Source: Verrucomicrobiota bacterium (GTDB lineage: Bacteria; Verrucomicrobiota; Verrucomicrobiia; Opitutales; Opitutaceae). Taken from it: a stretch of DNA of 47,307 bases. A model generated the notes under the pieces. The model saw only the letters and a list, made by a program, of their open reading frames with translations. It was not told the DNA's origin and made no database searches. Below are positions 16,067-24,952 of the stretch, piece by piece (within the stretch, counting starts at the first letter, position 1; every line of letters starts with the position of its first letter). The translations under genes and the position numbers were made by a program. The DNA lies in NCBI GenBank assembly GCA_016871595.1, contig VHCY01000009.1, forward strand, positions 1-47,307, in the 5' to 3' direction.

Positions 16067-16975
16067 TCAACGGCCGCGGGCCTTGCGGGCCGGCGCGGAA
16101 CGCGGATTCCCGGCCGGCGGCGCCACTTCGGTGACCAGGGGCGGCTCCCCGCTTTCGACCACGGTAGGGGCACCAATCTTCACCTCCGCCTTGAAGCGCT
16201 CGTCCGCCGTGACCACCAGCGGCCGCGGCGTCTCCCGGCCGACCTGCGGCCCCGCCAGGGCCAGCATCGAGGGGAGCACCTCCGCGAAGGCGTGGCCGCG
16301 GGACGGCGCGCTGATCTTGGTCGTCCACAGCAGCACCTTTTGGCTCCGCACCGCCGCCGCGTGGTCGTAAGCCGCGATCGCCGCCACGTACAGGTCCTCG
16401 GTGGCCAGATCGCTCAGCACCTCCTGGTCCGCATCGCGGAACAGGGCCCCCGGCAACATCGGATCGAACACGGCCGCCCCCGGCTCCCGCGCCACCAGCC
16501 CCAGCTTGTAGGCCCCCATAAACCGCAGCAGCTGGTTCCGGTTGACCTGGCGGCCCTCAACGTCGTCCGGATTGGCCGAATAGACCCGGTCCGTGTTCAT
16601 CGTGCCCCAGGTCCAGAGCAGCAGCAGCGAGGGCGGGTGCTCCGCGCTGGACGGCAGGTAACCCTGGCGCGCCAGCACCCGGGCCATCGCGCGGAACACC
16701 TCCTCCTTTGCCGGCGCCTTCTCCCCCGCCACGATGCCCCCGAAGTCCCGGAAGCCCGCGCTCACCGCCTGATAATACGCGGGCTGCGCCGGGGACACCG
16801 GCCGCCGCAACGCCCCGACCGGGGTGGTGTCGGTCACGGTCACCACCCGCAGTTCCGGGCGCGGGAACAGCCACTCCAGCACGCCCGCGGCCGCCGCCGG
16901 CGGCAGGGTCGCCCCCAGCAGCGCCAGCACCCCCGCGAACCGGTAAACCGGACGCGGGGGCAGGCGGCGGGGCAT
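16067..16975 (-). CDS. Secreted protein of unknown function, Opitutales-type
   Basis: A 302-residue protein I do not recognise. It has a signal peptide (YRFAGVLALLGATLPPAAAA) after a basic start. The mature part has alternating strands and helices and conserved-looking segments ILVLWTWGTMNTDRVYS-like in the middle (seen as LLLLWTWGTMNTDR) and VLLWTTKISAPSRGHAFAEV. The C-terminal 25 residues are Pro/Ala/Arg-rich and look disordered. There are no cysteines near the signal cleavage site, so it is not an obvious lipoprotein. The gene lies 26 bases downstream of the Gfo/Idh/MocA gene on the same strand and is probably expressed with it. Bases 15941-16066 hold only the convergent 3' ends. Confidence 0.6.
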   Translation of the reverse strand: MPRRLPPRPVYRFAGVLALLGATLPPAAAAGVLEWLFPRPELRVVTVTDTTPVGALRRPVSPAQPAYYQAVSAGFRDFGGIVAGEKAPAKEEVFRAMARVLARQGYLPSSAEHPPSLLLLWTWGTMNTDRVYSANPDDVEGRQVNRNQLLRFMGAYKLGLVAREPGAAVFDPMLPGALFRDADQEVLSDLATEDLYVAAIAAYDHAAAVRSQKVLLWTTKISAPSRGHAFAEVLPSMLALAGPQVGRETPRPLVVTADERFKAEVKIGAPTVVESGEPPLVTEVAPPAGNPRSAPARKARGR

Positions 16976-17001
16976 CAGCGGACGGCGCGCGGACGCGTGA
17001 C

Positions 17002-18348
17002 TCAGCCCTGCAGCGGCCAGCCGGCGCGGTAGGCGCGGGTCAGGAAGGCGTTGGCCGCGGCATCGTCGGTCTGGCCGGTCTGGCCATCGTACTTGAGCCG
17101 CTTCCCCGCCCGGTAGGCCACGAGCCCCAGCGCCATACACTCGGTCATCAGCCCGTTGTAGTCGAAATTGCAGGACGTCTTGGTCGGGTCGCCCTTGCAG
17201 GCGTTGATCCACTCCTCCTGGAAGTCGCCGATGGGCGGGAACTGCTTCTCGCGGGGACGCGGGATGTAATCGGCCGGATCCGCCTTGGCGTCCGGGATCA
17301 GCATCCGCGTGCTGAAGTCGGACAGCAGCACGCCCTTGTTGCCCTTGAACATCGCGCCGTGGCCGATGCCGTCGAGGTCAATGAACTTCTTCGGCGAGGT
17401 CGGGAACACCTTGCCCTGGTACCAACTGAGGCGGATCTCCGGGCGCCACGCGTTGGCGGGCAGCTGCCAATGGGCCTGCATCTTCACCGGGGTGACGTCG
17501 GGATTGAACGGATCGCCGGACGCCTCGACGGAGGTCGGGTACGTCGCATCGAGGGCGTTCCAAGCGAGGTCCATCGTGTGGGCGCCCATATCGCCAACCT
17601 GGCCGGTGCCGAAGTCCCAGAACATATTCCACTGAAGGCAATTCGCACCCGCCCGGCCGGAGAAGTAGTCGGGATTGTACGGGTGCATCGGCGAGGGCCC
17701 GATCCACTGGTCGTAATGCAGCGTCGCGGGCGGCGTGCCCACGGCGGGCAGGTAACCGGGACGGGGCAGCTGGCGGTTGCCCCAGGCGAAGGCGCCCTGC
17801 AGGTTACCCACCGCGCCGTCGCGGACCATTTCCTTCACCCGCTGGAAATTCGGGATCGCGTGCCGCTGTGTGCCAGCCTGCGTGGCGAGCTTGCTCCGCT
17901 TCTTCAGATACAGCGCCCGCACCGCCCGCGCCTCGGAGACCGTCAAGGCGATCGGCTTCTCCATATACACGTGCTTGTCGCGGTTCATCGCCCAGATCGC
18001 GATGTGCGCGTGATGGTGGTCCGGCGTGCAGCAGACGACCGCGTCGATGTTCTTGTCCTCCTTGTCCAGCAGCACGCGCCAGTCGGTGTAGGTGCGCGCA
18101 TTGGGGAAGGCCTTCAGGGCATCGGGGAACCGGAGCTCGTTCACGTCGCACAGCGCGACCACGTTCTCCTTCATCAGCGTGTTGTAGTGGGCCAGACCGC
18201 GGCCCCACACGCCGATGAGGGCGATGTTCAGTTTCTTGCTCGGGGCGTTCTGGCCGAAGACCGTGCCCGAGGGCAACAGGAGCAGGCCGGCGCCGGTGGC
18301 GCTGGCCGACTGGAGAAAACGACGACGGGGGAGCGTGGCGGGGTGCAT
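17002..18348 (-). CDS. Tat-exported Gfo/Idh/MocA family oxidoreductase
   Basis: A 448-residue NAD(P)-dependent oxidoreductase with an N-terminal twin-arginine signal (LPRRRFLQSASATGAGLLLL). The Rossmann domain starts at NIALIGVWGRGLAHY. The family lysine motif is HVYMEKPIALTVSEARAV, and a dinucleotide-side segment VVCCTPDHHHAHIAIWAM precedes it. The C-terminal beta-sheet domain contains WIGPSPMHPYNPDYF and the GDMGAHTMDLAWNALD segment with the catalytic-side Asp and His. Tat export with folded cofactor is common for this family in planctomycetes and verrucomicrobia. The substrate is probably a sugar or cyclitol. It is followed by the unknown gene at 16067 and preceded by the DUF1501 gene on the same strand. 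Confidence 0.88.
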   Translation of the reverse strand: MHPATLPRRRFLQSASATGAGLLLLPSGTVFGQNAPSKKLNIALIGVWGRGLAHYNTLMKENVVALCDVNELRFPDALKAFPNARTYTDWRVLLDKEDKNIDAVVCCTPDHHHAHIAIWAMNRDKHVYMEKPIALTVSEARAVRALYLKKRSKLATQAGTQRHAIPNFQRVKEMVRDGAVGNLQGAFAWGNRQLPRPGYLPAVGTPPATLHYDQWIGPSPMHPYNPDYFSGRAGANCLQWNMFWDFGTGQVGDMGAHTMDLAWNALDATYPTSVEASGDPFNPDVTPVKMQAHWQLPANAWRPEIRLSWYQGKVFPTSPKKFIDLDGIGHGAMFKGNKGVLLSDFSTRMLIPDAKADPADYIPRPREKQFPPIGDFQEEWINACKGDPTKTSCNFDYNGLMTECMALGLVAYRAGKRLKYDGQTGQTDDAAANAFLTRAYRAGWPLQG

Positions 18349-18416
18349 CAGGGGAAGGCCCGCAGCGTGCGCCCCGCCCCGGAGCGCGTCAACGCCGCAA
18401 CCACCCCGCGCCCGCG

Positions 18417-19865
18417 TCAGGCGAGAATATCCTTCACGAGGTGGCCGTGGACATCCGTCAGGCGGTGATCGCGGCCCTGGAAGCGGAAGTTCAGCCGCGT
18501 GTGATCGAACCCGAGCAGGTGCAGGATCGTCGCCTGGAGGTCGTGCACGTGCACCTTGTCCCGGGTGACGCTGAAGCCGAGTTCATCGGTCTCGCCGTGG
18601 GTGTAGCCGTGCTTCACCCCGCCACCGGCCAGGAACACGGAGAAGGCGTCCGGGAAATGATCCCGACCCAGCACGTCCCCCTTCGAGGTCCGGCCCTCGC
18701 GGAACGGGGTCCGGCCGAACTCGCCGCCCCACACCACCAGGGTATCCTCGAGCAGGCCCCGCTCGCGCAGGTCACGCAGGAGCGCCGCGACGGGTTTGTC
18801 GGTCCGGGCCATCTTACGGGTCAGGCCGTCCCGGATGTCCTCGCGCGGCGTGGTGCCGTGGAAGTCCCAGCCCCAGTCGAAAAGCTGGACGAACCGCACG
18901 CCCTGCTCCAACAGGCGCCGGCCCAGGAGGCAGTTGTTCGCGAAGCTGGCCTCGCCCGGCACCGCGCCATAGGCCTCCCGCACCGACTGCGGCTCGCGGC
19001 CGATGTCCATCACCTCCGGGACACTCGCCTGCATCCGGAACGCCAGCTCGTACTGGGCGATCCGGGTCAGGGTCTCCGGATGCCCCAGCTCCGCCGCCTG
19101 GCGCTCATTGAGCACGCGCAGGGCATCGAGGGTCTGGCGCCGCAGCGCCCGGCTCATTCCCGGGGGATCACTCACGTAGAGGACCGGATCCCCCTTGGAG
19201 CGGCACTGGACGCCCTGGAACACCGAAGGCAAAAACCCCGTGCCCCACGCGCTCTGGCCCGCGCTCGGCTGGGTGCCGCTGCTGATCAGGACCACGAAGC
19301 CCGGCAGGTCCGCGTTCTCGGAGCCGAGACCGTAGGTCACCCACGAGCCCATCGAGGGCCGGCCGCCCCGGGGCGACCCCGTGAAGAGCAACAGCTCGGC
19401 CGGGGTGTGGTTGAACTGGTCCGTGTGCATCGACTTGATGAGGCACAAGTCGTCCGCCAGCCCGTGGAAGTTCGGGATGGCATCGGACATCCACATCCCC
19501 GAGCGCCCGTGCTGCGCGAACTGACGCGGGGTGCCCATCAGCAGCGGCGTGCCGGTGGTGAAGGCGAAGCGGCGCCCCTTGATGAAGTCGTCCGGCGCCG
19601 GCTGGCCGTCCCGCTTCACCAGCTCGGGCTTGTAATCGAACAGGTCCAGATGCGGCGGCCCGCCCGACATATGGAGGTAGATGACGCGCTTCACCTTGGC
19701 CGCATAGTGCGACGGCCGCGGGGCGAGGGGGTTCACCGGACCGGGTCCCGGCGCCGGGGCCGCGCCGAGCGCCTGCAGCGCGATCGCGCCCAGGCTGAAC
19801 TGCCCGCTCGCCCGCAGGAACTGGCGACGGGTCTGGTGACGGATCTGTTCGACGCGCAGGTTCAT
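18417..19865 (-). CDS. DUF1501 family Tat-exported protein
   Basis: A 482-residue protein with a twin-arginine signal (TRRQFLRASGQFSLGAIALQ). The DUF1501 fold is related to sulfatases and alkaline phosphatases. It contains VIYLHMSGGPPHLDLFDYK near the mature N-terminus, GRSGMWMSDAIPNFHGLADD, LGRRLLEQGVRFVQLF, VVWGGEFGRTP and GRDHFPDAFSVFLAGGGVKH. These are the standard markers of the family. The biochemical role is not established. Such genes pair almost invariably with PSD1/PSCyt genes in planctomycetes and verrucomicrobia. Its ATG overlaps the stop of the PSD1 gene by four bases (ATGA), so translation is coupled. Confidence 0.9.
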   Translation of the reverse strand: MNLRVEQIRHQTRRQFLRASGQFSLGAIALQALGAAPAPGPGPVNPLAPRPSHYAAKVKRVIYLHMSGGPPHLDLFDYKPELVKRDGQPAPDDFIKGRRFAFTTGTPLLMGTPRQFAQHGRSGMWMSDAIPNFHGLADDLCLIKSMHTDQFNHTPAELLLFTGSPRGGRPSMGSWVTYGLGSENADLPGFVVLISSGTQPSAGQSAWGTGFLPSVFQGVQCRSKGDPVLYVSDPPGMSRALRRQTLDALRVLNERQAAELGHPETLTRIAQYELAFRMQASVPEVMDIGREPQSVREAYGAVPGEASFANNCLLGRRLLEQGVRFVQLFDWGWDFHGTTPREDIRDGLTRKMARTDKPVAALLRDLRERGLLEDTLVVWGGEFGRTPFREGRTSKGDVLGRDHFPDAFSVFLAGGGVKHGYTHGETDELGFSVTRDKVHVHDLQATILHLLGFDHTRLNFRFQGRDHRLTDVHGHLVKDILA

Positions 19866-22800
19866 GGCTTCATCAGGGTCTCGTCGAGGTTCAGCAGCGC
19901 GTTGGCCACGGCCGTCCACGCCGCGAGGTCCGGGGCGGAAAAGGTCGCGGGCGGCGGCAGGTCGGGATTGGCGATCAATTGGGCCGCCTGCTCGGGCTCG
20001 CGCGTGAAACCCGCCAAGGCCTCCGCGTGCAACGCCACCAGCGGCGCCAGCTCGGCCGGCGCCGGCGCCCGCAGGAGCACGCGCCGGAAGCCCGCCACCG
20101 CCTTCTCCGCCACGCTGCCCCCGCCGTGCGCCATCAAGCGCGCCAAACCCTGCGCCGCCTCGACGTAGACGGGATCATTGAGGGTCACGAGGGCCTGCAG
20201 GGGCGTGTTGGTCCGCGGGCGCCGCAAGGTGCACACCTCGCGGTTCGGCGCGTCGAAGGTCACCATCGACGGATACGGGCTGCTCCGGCGCCACTCGGTG
20301 TACAGGCCGCGCCGCAACCGGTCCTCGCCCGTGCTGGTCTTCCAATCGAGCGCCCCACCGAACGCCGCCCGCAGGTCGAAGGCCGGCTGAAAGGGCCGCA
20401 CCGCCGGACCGAACTGCTTCGCGCTGAGCAGGCCGCTCACGGCGAGGGCCTGGTCGCGCACCATCTCCGCCGCCAGCCGCACCCGCGGGCCGCGCGACAG
20501 CAGCCGGTTCTCCGGATCCGCCGCGAACGCCTCGGGCGTCACCCGTGAATGCTGCCGATAGGCGGCCGAAAGGACGAGGCGGCGCAGGAAGCGCTGCACG
20601 CTCCAACCATCCTCCATCAGTTCGACAGCCAGCCAGTCCAGCAGCTCCGGATGGCTCGGCAGCTCGCCCTGCGCGCCGAACTCCTCCGAGGTGCGCACGA
20701 GGCCCAGGCCGAAGATCGCCTCCCACAGCCGGTTGGCCAGCACCCGCGCGGTGAGGGGGTTCTCGCGGGCCACCAGCCAGCGCGCCAACGCCAGCCGGTC
20801 CGCCGGCTGCCCCGCCGGCAGCGCCCCGAACACCGCGGGCACGCCCGGCGGCACCTCGTCGCCCAAGGTCTGGAAATTACCCCGCAGGTGCACGCGGGTG
20901 ACGCGCCGCTCGGCCGCGGGCAGCTCGCGCAGGATCGGCGTGGTCTGCAGCGGCATCTCGTCCAGTTCCCGCTGCACCGCCGCCAGCCGCCGGCGCTCCG
21001 TCGCCAGCCCCGGGGCCACCTCCTGCACATAATGGTCCAGCAGCAGCTCCCGCTGTCCGGGCGTCCGCTCGGCCTCCTGGCGCCGCAGGACCGCCAGCAC
21101 CGGGGCCGGGGTGCGGGCGTGTTCCGCCGCGCGGGCCTCCGTCGTGCTCAGCACCCGCAGGCCCCCCGCCGCGGTCCGGGCCCGGCCGCTCTGCTGCTCC
21201 ACCGTGAGGACCAGCCGCTCGCCCGGTGCGAGGCGCAGGGGCCGCGCCGGTACCAAGGTCAGGCCCGCGCCTCCCGCCGTGCCCGGCCGCCACGCCGACT
21301 TCGCCGCCGCCTTGCGGGCCTTGGCCGCCTTGCGCGCGGGCTGGTCCGTCACCAGGGCCGAGGGCTCTAGGCCCTCCTGCCCCGGATCCGCCGCCGCCAT
21401 CGTCAGCGGCAATTCCCGCGGATCGGAAAGCAGGACCGTGTTGGTCGGGCGCGGGAACTCCCGGGTCACCCGTTCGAAGACCGGCCGCCGCTCCGCGTCC
21501 AGCACGGTGATGCGGATCCCGGTAGGCGTGCCCTCCTCGCCCCGTCGGCCCCACAGGACAACCTTCTCGAGGGGCAAGGTCGCCCCCAGGTCCACTTCCC
21601 ACCAGGGATTGTCCTCCACCTGGGTGAGGGAGACCGACTTGAACAGGATATCGCCATCCGTGTTGCCATCGAGGGCCCGGGCGGCCTCGGCGCCCTCGGC
21701 GGTCGAGCTCTGGCGGGCCTTCCCCGCGCGGGCCACATTCTGCCCGCCACTGAACACCTCCAGTTCGGCAAAAGACACGACCTTGCCCCGGCCGGGGTTC
21801 TCCACCCGCACGAAGCGGGCGTGACGGAACGGCTCCGGGGGCAAGACGCCCGCGCGCACCGACTGCAGCGTGAACCCGCCGCCATTCGCCGCCGGTCCGG
21901 CTTCCAGCCGCAGGGCCGTAAGCGCCTCGCCCTCGGGCAGCGCCGGCTCCAGCGTGAAGGTCTCCTTGGCCGGCCCGGCCTCCACGGCCGCCGCCCCCGC
22001 CTCCAACCGCACCGGGGTGGCGCCCGCCGCGCTCGCGGCCCGCAACGGGGCCGGACGCCAGTCGAGCCGCGCCGGAAAGGCCCGCGCCCACTCCCCGGCC
22101 GCAACGGTCTCCCGCTCGCGTGCCGCCCGGAACACCGCGTGCAGGGCCGCGATCTCCGCTTTCGCCCGCTCCTGCGCCGCCTCCTGCTCCGCGGTGAAGA
22201 ACTCCAGCAGCGGGGTCTCGTCGTTGCGGTCGGCGTCCTCGGTCTGGTTCAGCAAAGCGTAGACCTGGAAGTACTCCTTATGGGTGATGGGATCGTACTT
22301 GTGGGTGTGGCACTGGGCGCAGGCCATCGAGGTGCCCATCCAGACCGCCAAGGTCGTGTTGACGCGATCGACCACGGCCACGGTCCGGAATTCCTCATCA
22401 TCCGTGCCGCCCTCGGTGTTGTTCATCGTGTTGCGATGAAACCCGGTCGCCACGATCTGGTCCCGGGTCGGGTTCGGCAACAGGTCGCCCGCGATCTGCT
22501 CCACGGTGAACTGATCGAAGGGCAGGTCGCGGCTGAAGGCGCGGATGACGTAGTCCCGGTACGCCCAGATGCTGCGGGGCTGGTCGTCCGCGTAACCCTT
22601 GGAATCCGCATAGCGCGCCAGATCGAGCCAGAGGCGCGCCCAATGTTCCCCATAGGCGGGCTTGGCGAACTGCCGGTCCACGAAGCGTTCGTAGGCCCCC
22701 GGCGCCGCGTCGGCGGCAAAGGCCTCCACCTCGGCCAAGTTCGGCGGCAGGCCGGTCAGATCGAGGGCCACGCGCCGCGCGAGGGTCACGCGATCCGCCT

Positions 22801-23314
22801 CCGGCTGCGGGCGGAGCCGCTCCTGCTCCAGCCGGGCCAGGACAAAGCGGTCGAGCGGGGCCTTCGCCCAAGCGGCGTCCTTGACCACCGGCTGCGCCGG
22901 TGCCCGGGGCGGTTCGTAGGACCAATGGCGCGCGTAGGGCGCCCCGGCCTGGATCCAGCGGCGCAGGAGGTCAATCTCACCCGGCGTGAGGGTCTTGCCG
23001 GAGGCCGGCGGCGGCATCAGCTCGTCCGCATCCTTGGTGACCAAGCGCGCGATCAATTCGCTCTTCTCCGGATGACCGGGAACAATCGCGAAGGCGCCGC
23101 CGCCCAGATCCGCCCGCGCACCTTCCGCGGTATCGAGCCGCAGCCCGTCCTGCCCGCCCTTGCGGGATTCCTCATCGGGCCCGTGGCAGTGGAAGCAGTT
23201 GTTGGAGAGAATCGGCCGAATATCGCGGTTGAAGTCCGGCGCGTCGGTCGCGGCGCCCCGTTCCGGGAAGAGGGCGCAGGCGAGCAGGGCGAAGGCAGGC
23301 AGGGGGAACCGCAT
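19862..23314 (-). CDS. PSCyt1/DUF1549/DUF1553 (PSD1) cytochrome-like surface protein
   Basis: A 1150-residue secreted protein. A signal peptide is followed by a planctomycete cytochrome c domain with heme motif CFHCH at 40-44. The DUF1549 region (about 150-380) holds a second CxxCH, CAQCH at 332-336. A beta-rich discoidin (F5/8 type C)-like domain spans about 490-640 (NPWWEVDLGATLPLEKVVLW). A short Lys/Ala-rich linker is near 670. The C-terminal DUF1553 domain contains NRLWEAIFGLGLV, ELLDWLAVELMEDGWSVQRF, SPYPSMVTFDAPNREVC and NTPLQALVTLNDPVYVEAA. The function is unproven; polysaccharide binding or oxidation coupled to electron transfer is often proposed. It is the first gene of the pair with DUF1501 and is divergent from the sulfatase. 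Confidence 0.92.
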   Translation of the reverse strand: MRFPLPAFALLACALFPERGAATDAPDFNRDIRPILSNNCFHCHGPDEESRKGGQDGLRLDTAEGARADLGGGAFAIVPGHPEKSELIARLVTKDADELMPPPASGKTLTPGEIDLLRRWIQAGAPYARHWSYEPPRAPAQPVVKDAAWAKAPLDRFVLARLEQERLRPQPEADRVTLARRVALDLTGLPPNLAEVEAFAADAAPGAYERFVDRQFAKPAYGEHWARLWLDLARYADSKGYADDQPRSIWAYRDYVIRAFSRDLPFDQFTVEQIAGDLLPNPTRDQIVATGFHRNTMNNTEGGTDDEEFRTVAVVDRVNTTLAVWMGTSMACAQCHTHKYDPITHKEYFQVYALLNQTEDADRNDETPLLEFFTAEQEAAQERAKAEIAALHAVFRAARERETVAAGEWARAFPARLDWRPAPLRAASAAGATPVRLEAGAAAVEAGPAKETFTLEPALPEGEALTALRLEAGPAANGGGFTLQSVRAGVLPPEPFRHARFVRVENPGRGKVVSFAELEVFSGGQNVARAGKARQSSTAEGAEAARALDGNTDGDILFKSVSLTQVEDNPWWEVDLGATLPLEKVVLWGRRGEEGTPTGIRITVLDAERRPVFERVTREFPRPTNTVLLSDPRELPLTMAAADPGQEGLEPSALVTDQPARKAAKARKAAAKSAWRPGTAGGAGLTLVPARPLRLAPGERLVLTVEQQSGRARTAAGGLRVLSTTEARAAEHARTPAPVLAVLRRQEAERTPGQRELLLDHYVQEVAPGLATERRRLAAVQRELDEMPLQTTPILRELPAAERRVTRVHLRGNFQTLGDEVPPGVPAVFGALPAGQPADRLALARWLVARENPLTARVLANRLWEAIFGLGLVRTSEEFGAQGELPSHPELLDWLAVELMEDGWSVQRFLRRLVLSAAYRQHSRVTPEAFAADPENRLLSRGPRVRLAAEMVRDQALAVSGLLSAKQFGPAVRPFQPAFDLRAAFGGALDWKTSTGEDRLRRGLYTEWRRSSPYPSMVTFDAPNREVCTLRRPRTNTPLQALVTLNDPVYVEAAQGLARLMAHGGGSVAEKAVAGFRRVLLRAPAPAELAPLVALHAEALAGFTREPEQAAQLIANPDLPPPATFSAPDLAAWTAVANALLNLDETLMKP

Positions 23315-23418
23315 CGGGCGAAGGGGAATGGCCAGAGCAAAGCCCGAAGGGATCGCGGGTCAACGTCGGACGCACCGTGTTCCTTGCCTCCGCGGCCGCC
23401 GGCTCGCAGCGTCCAACT

Positions 23419-24936
23419 ATGCCCCTGCTTCGCCTGCTTGGCTGGGCCTTGCTCGCCCTCCCCTTCGCCACCGTTTCCGCCGCCGCCGCGGCCGCCGCGC
23501 GTCCCCACGTGATCGTGCTGATCGCTGACGACATCAGCTGGAACGACCTCGGCTGCTATGGTCACCCGACCGCCCGCACGCCGCACCTCGACCGCCTCGC
23601 CGCGGCCGGCCGGCGCTTCGATGCGGCCTATTTGACCGCCAGCAGCTGCAGCCCGAGCCGCAGCAGCATCATCACGGGTCGCTACCCGCACAACAATGGC
23701 CGCGCCTCGGAGCTGCATCAGCCGATCTCCGCCCACCTCCCGTGGTTCCCGCAGCTGCTGCGCGCCGCCGGCTACCATACCGCCCTGAGCGGCAAGAACC
23801 ACCTGAGCAGCGCCCCGCCCGAGCCCGGCCAAGCCGCCCCGCCCCCCGCCTTCGTGCACGTGGATGCCGGCAAGGCCCCGGGCAACAGCGGCGGCCACGC
23901 CAATTGGGTGCAGGTCCTCCGCGACCGCCCCCGCGATCAACCCTTCTTCGGCTGGTTCGCCGCCCTCGACGCCCACCGCGACTGGGAAGGCGACACCGAA
24001 TGGCGCCCCGAGGTGTACGGCCCGCTCCACGACCCGGCGAGGCTACCCGTGCCACCCTTCCTCCGCGACGACGAGGCCACGCGCCGCGACTTGGCCTCGT
24101 ACCATAACGAGATCACCCGCTTCGATCATTACGTCGGCGCCGTGGTCGAGGAGCTGAAGCGTCAGGGGATGCTGGAGAACACGCTGCTGCTGGCGCTCGC
24201 CGACAACGGCCGGGCGTTCCCCCGCGCCAAGACCCGCCTGCACGATTCGGGGATGAAGACCTACCTGATCGCCCATTGGCCCGCGGGCATCCGCGAGGCC
24301 GGCCAACCCACCGCCAGCCTCGCCAGCGCCATCGACCTCGCCCCTACCATCCTCACCGCGGCGGGCCTCCCCGTCCTGCCTACCATGCAGGGCGTCAGCC
24401 TGCTGCCGGTTCTCCAGTCCCCGTCCGCCCAGGTGCGCCAACACGCCTTCTCCGAACATAACTGGCACGACTACGAGGCCCACGGCCGCGCCGTCCGCTC
24501 GGAAGGCTTCCTGTACATCCGCAACCATCGCCCCACCCTGCCCTGGCAGGGCCCCGCCGACTCGGTCCGCTCCGCCTCCCACACGGCCCTGCGCGCGGCC
24601 CGCGACGCCGGCACGCTGACGCCGGCGCAGGCCGACGTCTTCCTCGCCCCGCGCCCCGCCGAGGAGCTCTACGTGCTCGCCGCCGATCCGGACCAGCTCC
24701 GCAACCTAGCCACCCATCCCGGCCACGCGGCCATCCGCACCCGCCTCGCGGCCCTGTTGGACCGCTGGAGCGCGGAAACCGGGGATACCGTGCCCGCCAA
24801 GCTGACCCCCGACGGCTTCGACCGGGACACCGGCCGCCCCGTCCCGAAGGCCGGCAAGGGCAAGAACGCCCCGCGCGGCACCCCGGCCGGATCCGAACGT
24901 CAGGCCGACCGCATCAACGCCCCGGGGCCCCGCTAA
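23419..24936 (+). CDS. Secreted type I sulfatase
   Basis: A 505-residue exported sulfatase (S1 family). A signal peptide precedes HVIVLIADDISWNDLGCYG, which carries the first metal-binding Asp pair. The formylglycine motif is C-S-P-S-R in TASSCSPSRSSIITGRYPH, so a maturase must act on the cysteine. Other family motifs are YHTALSGKNHL, LLLALADNGRAFPRAKT and SAIDLAPTILTAAGLP. The C-terminal subdomain contains SEHNWHDYEAHGRAVR. It resembles heparan-type N-sulfoglucosamine sulfohydrolases (SGSH-like), but substrate cannot be set from sequence. I chose the ATG at 23419 because it begins the signal peptide. The C-terminal 40 residues are Lys/Pro-rich. It converges with thuA at 24953. Confidence 0.9.
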   Translation: MPLLRLLGWALLALPFATVSAAAAAAARPHVIVLIADDISWNDLGCYGHPTARTPHLDRLAAAGRRFDAAYLTASSCSPSRSSIITGRYPHNNGRASELHQPISAHLPWFPQLLRAAGYHTALSGKNHLSSAPPEPGQAAPPPAFVHVDAGKAPGNSGGHANWVQVLRDRPRDQPFFGWFAALDAHRDWEGDTEWRPEVYGPLHDPARLPVPPFLRDDEATRRDLASYHNEITRFDHYVGAVVEELKRQGMLENTLLLALADNGRAFPRAKTRLHDSGMKTYLIAHWPAGIREAGQPTASLASAIDLAPTILTAAGLPVLPTMQGVSLLPVLQSPSAQVRQHAFSEHNWHDYEAHGRAVRSEGFLYIRNHRPTLPWQGPADSVRSASHTALRAARDAGTLTPAQADVFLAPRPAEELYVLAADPDQLRNLATHPGHAAIRTRLAALLDRWSAETGDTVPAKLTPDGFDRDTGRPVPKAGKGKNAPRGTPAGSERQADRINAPGPR

Positions 24937-24952
24937 GCGGGTCCCGGAGGGG

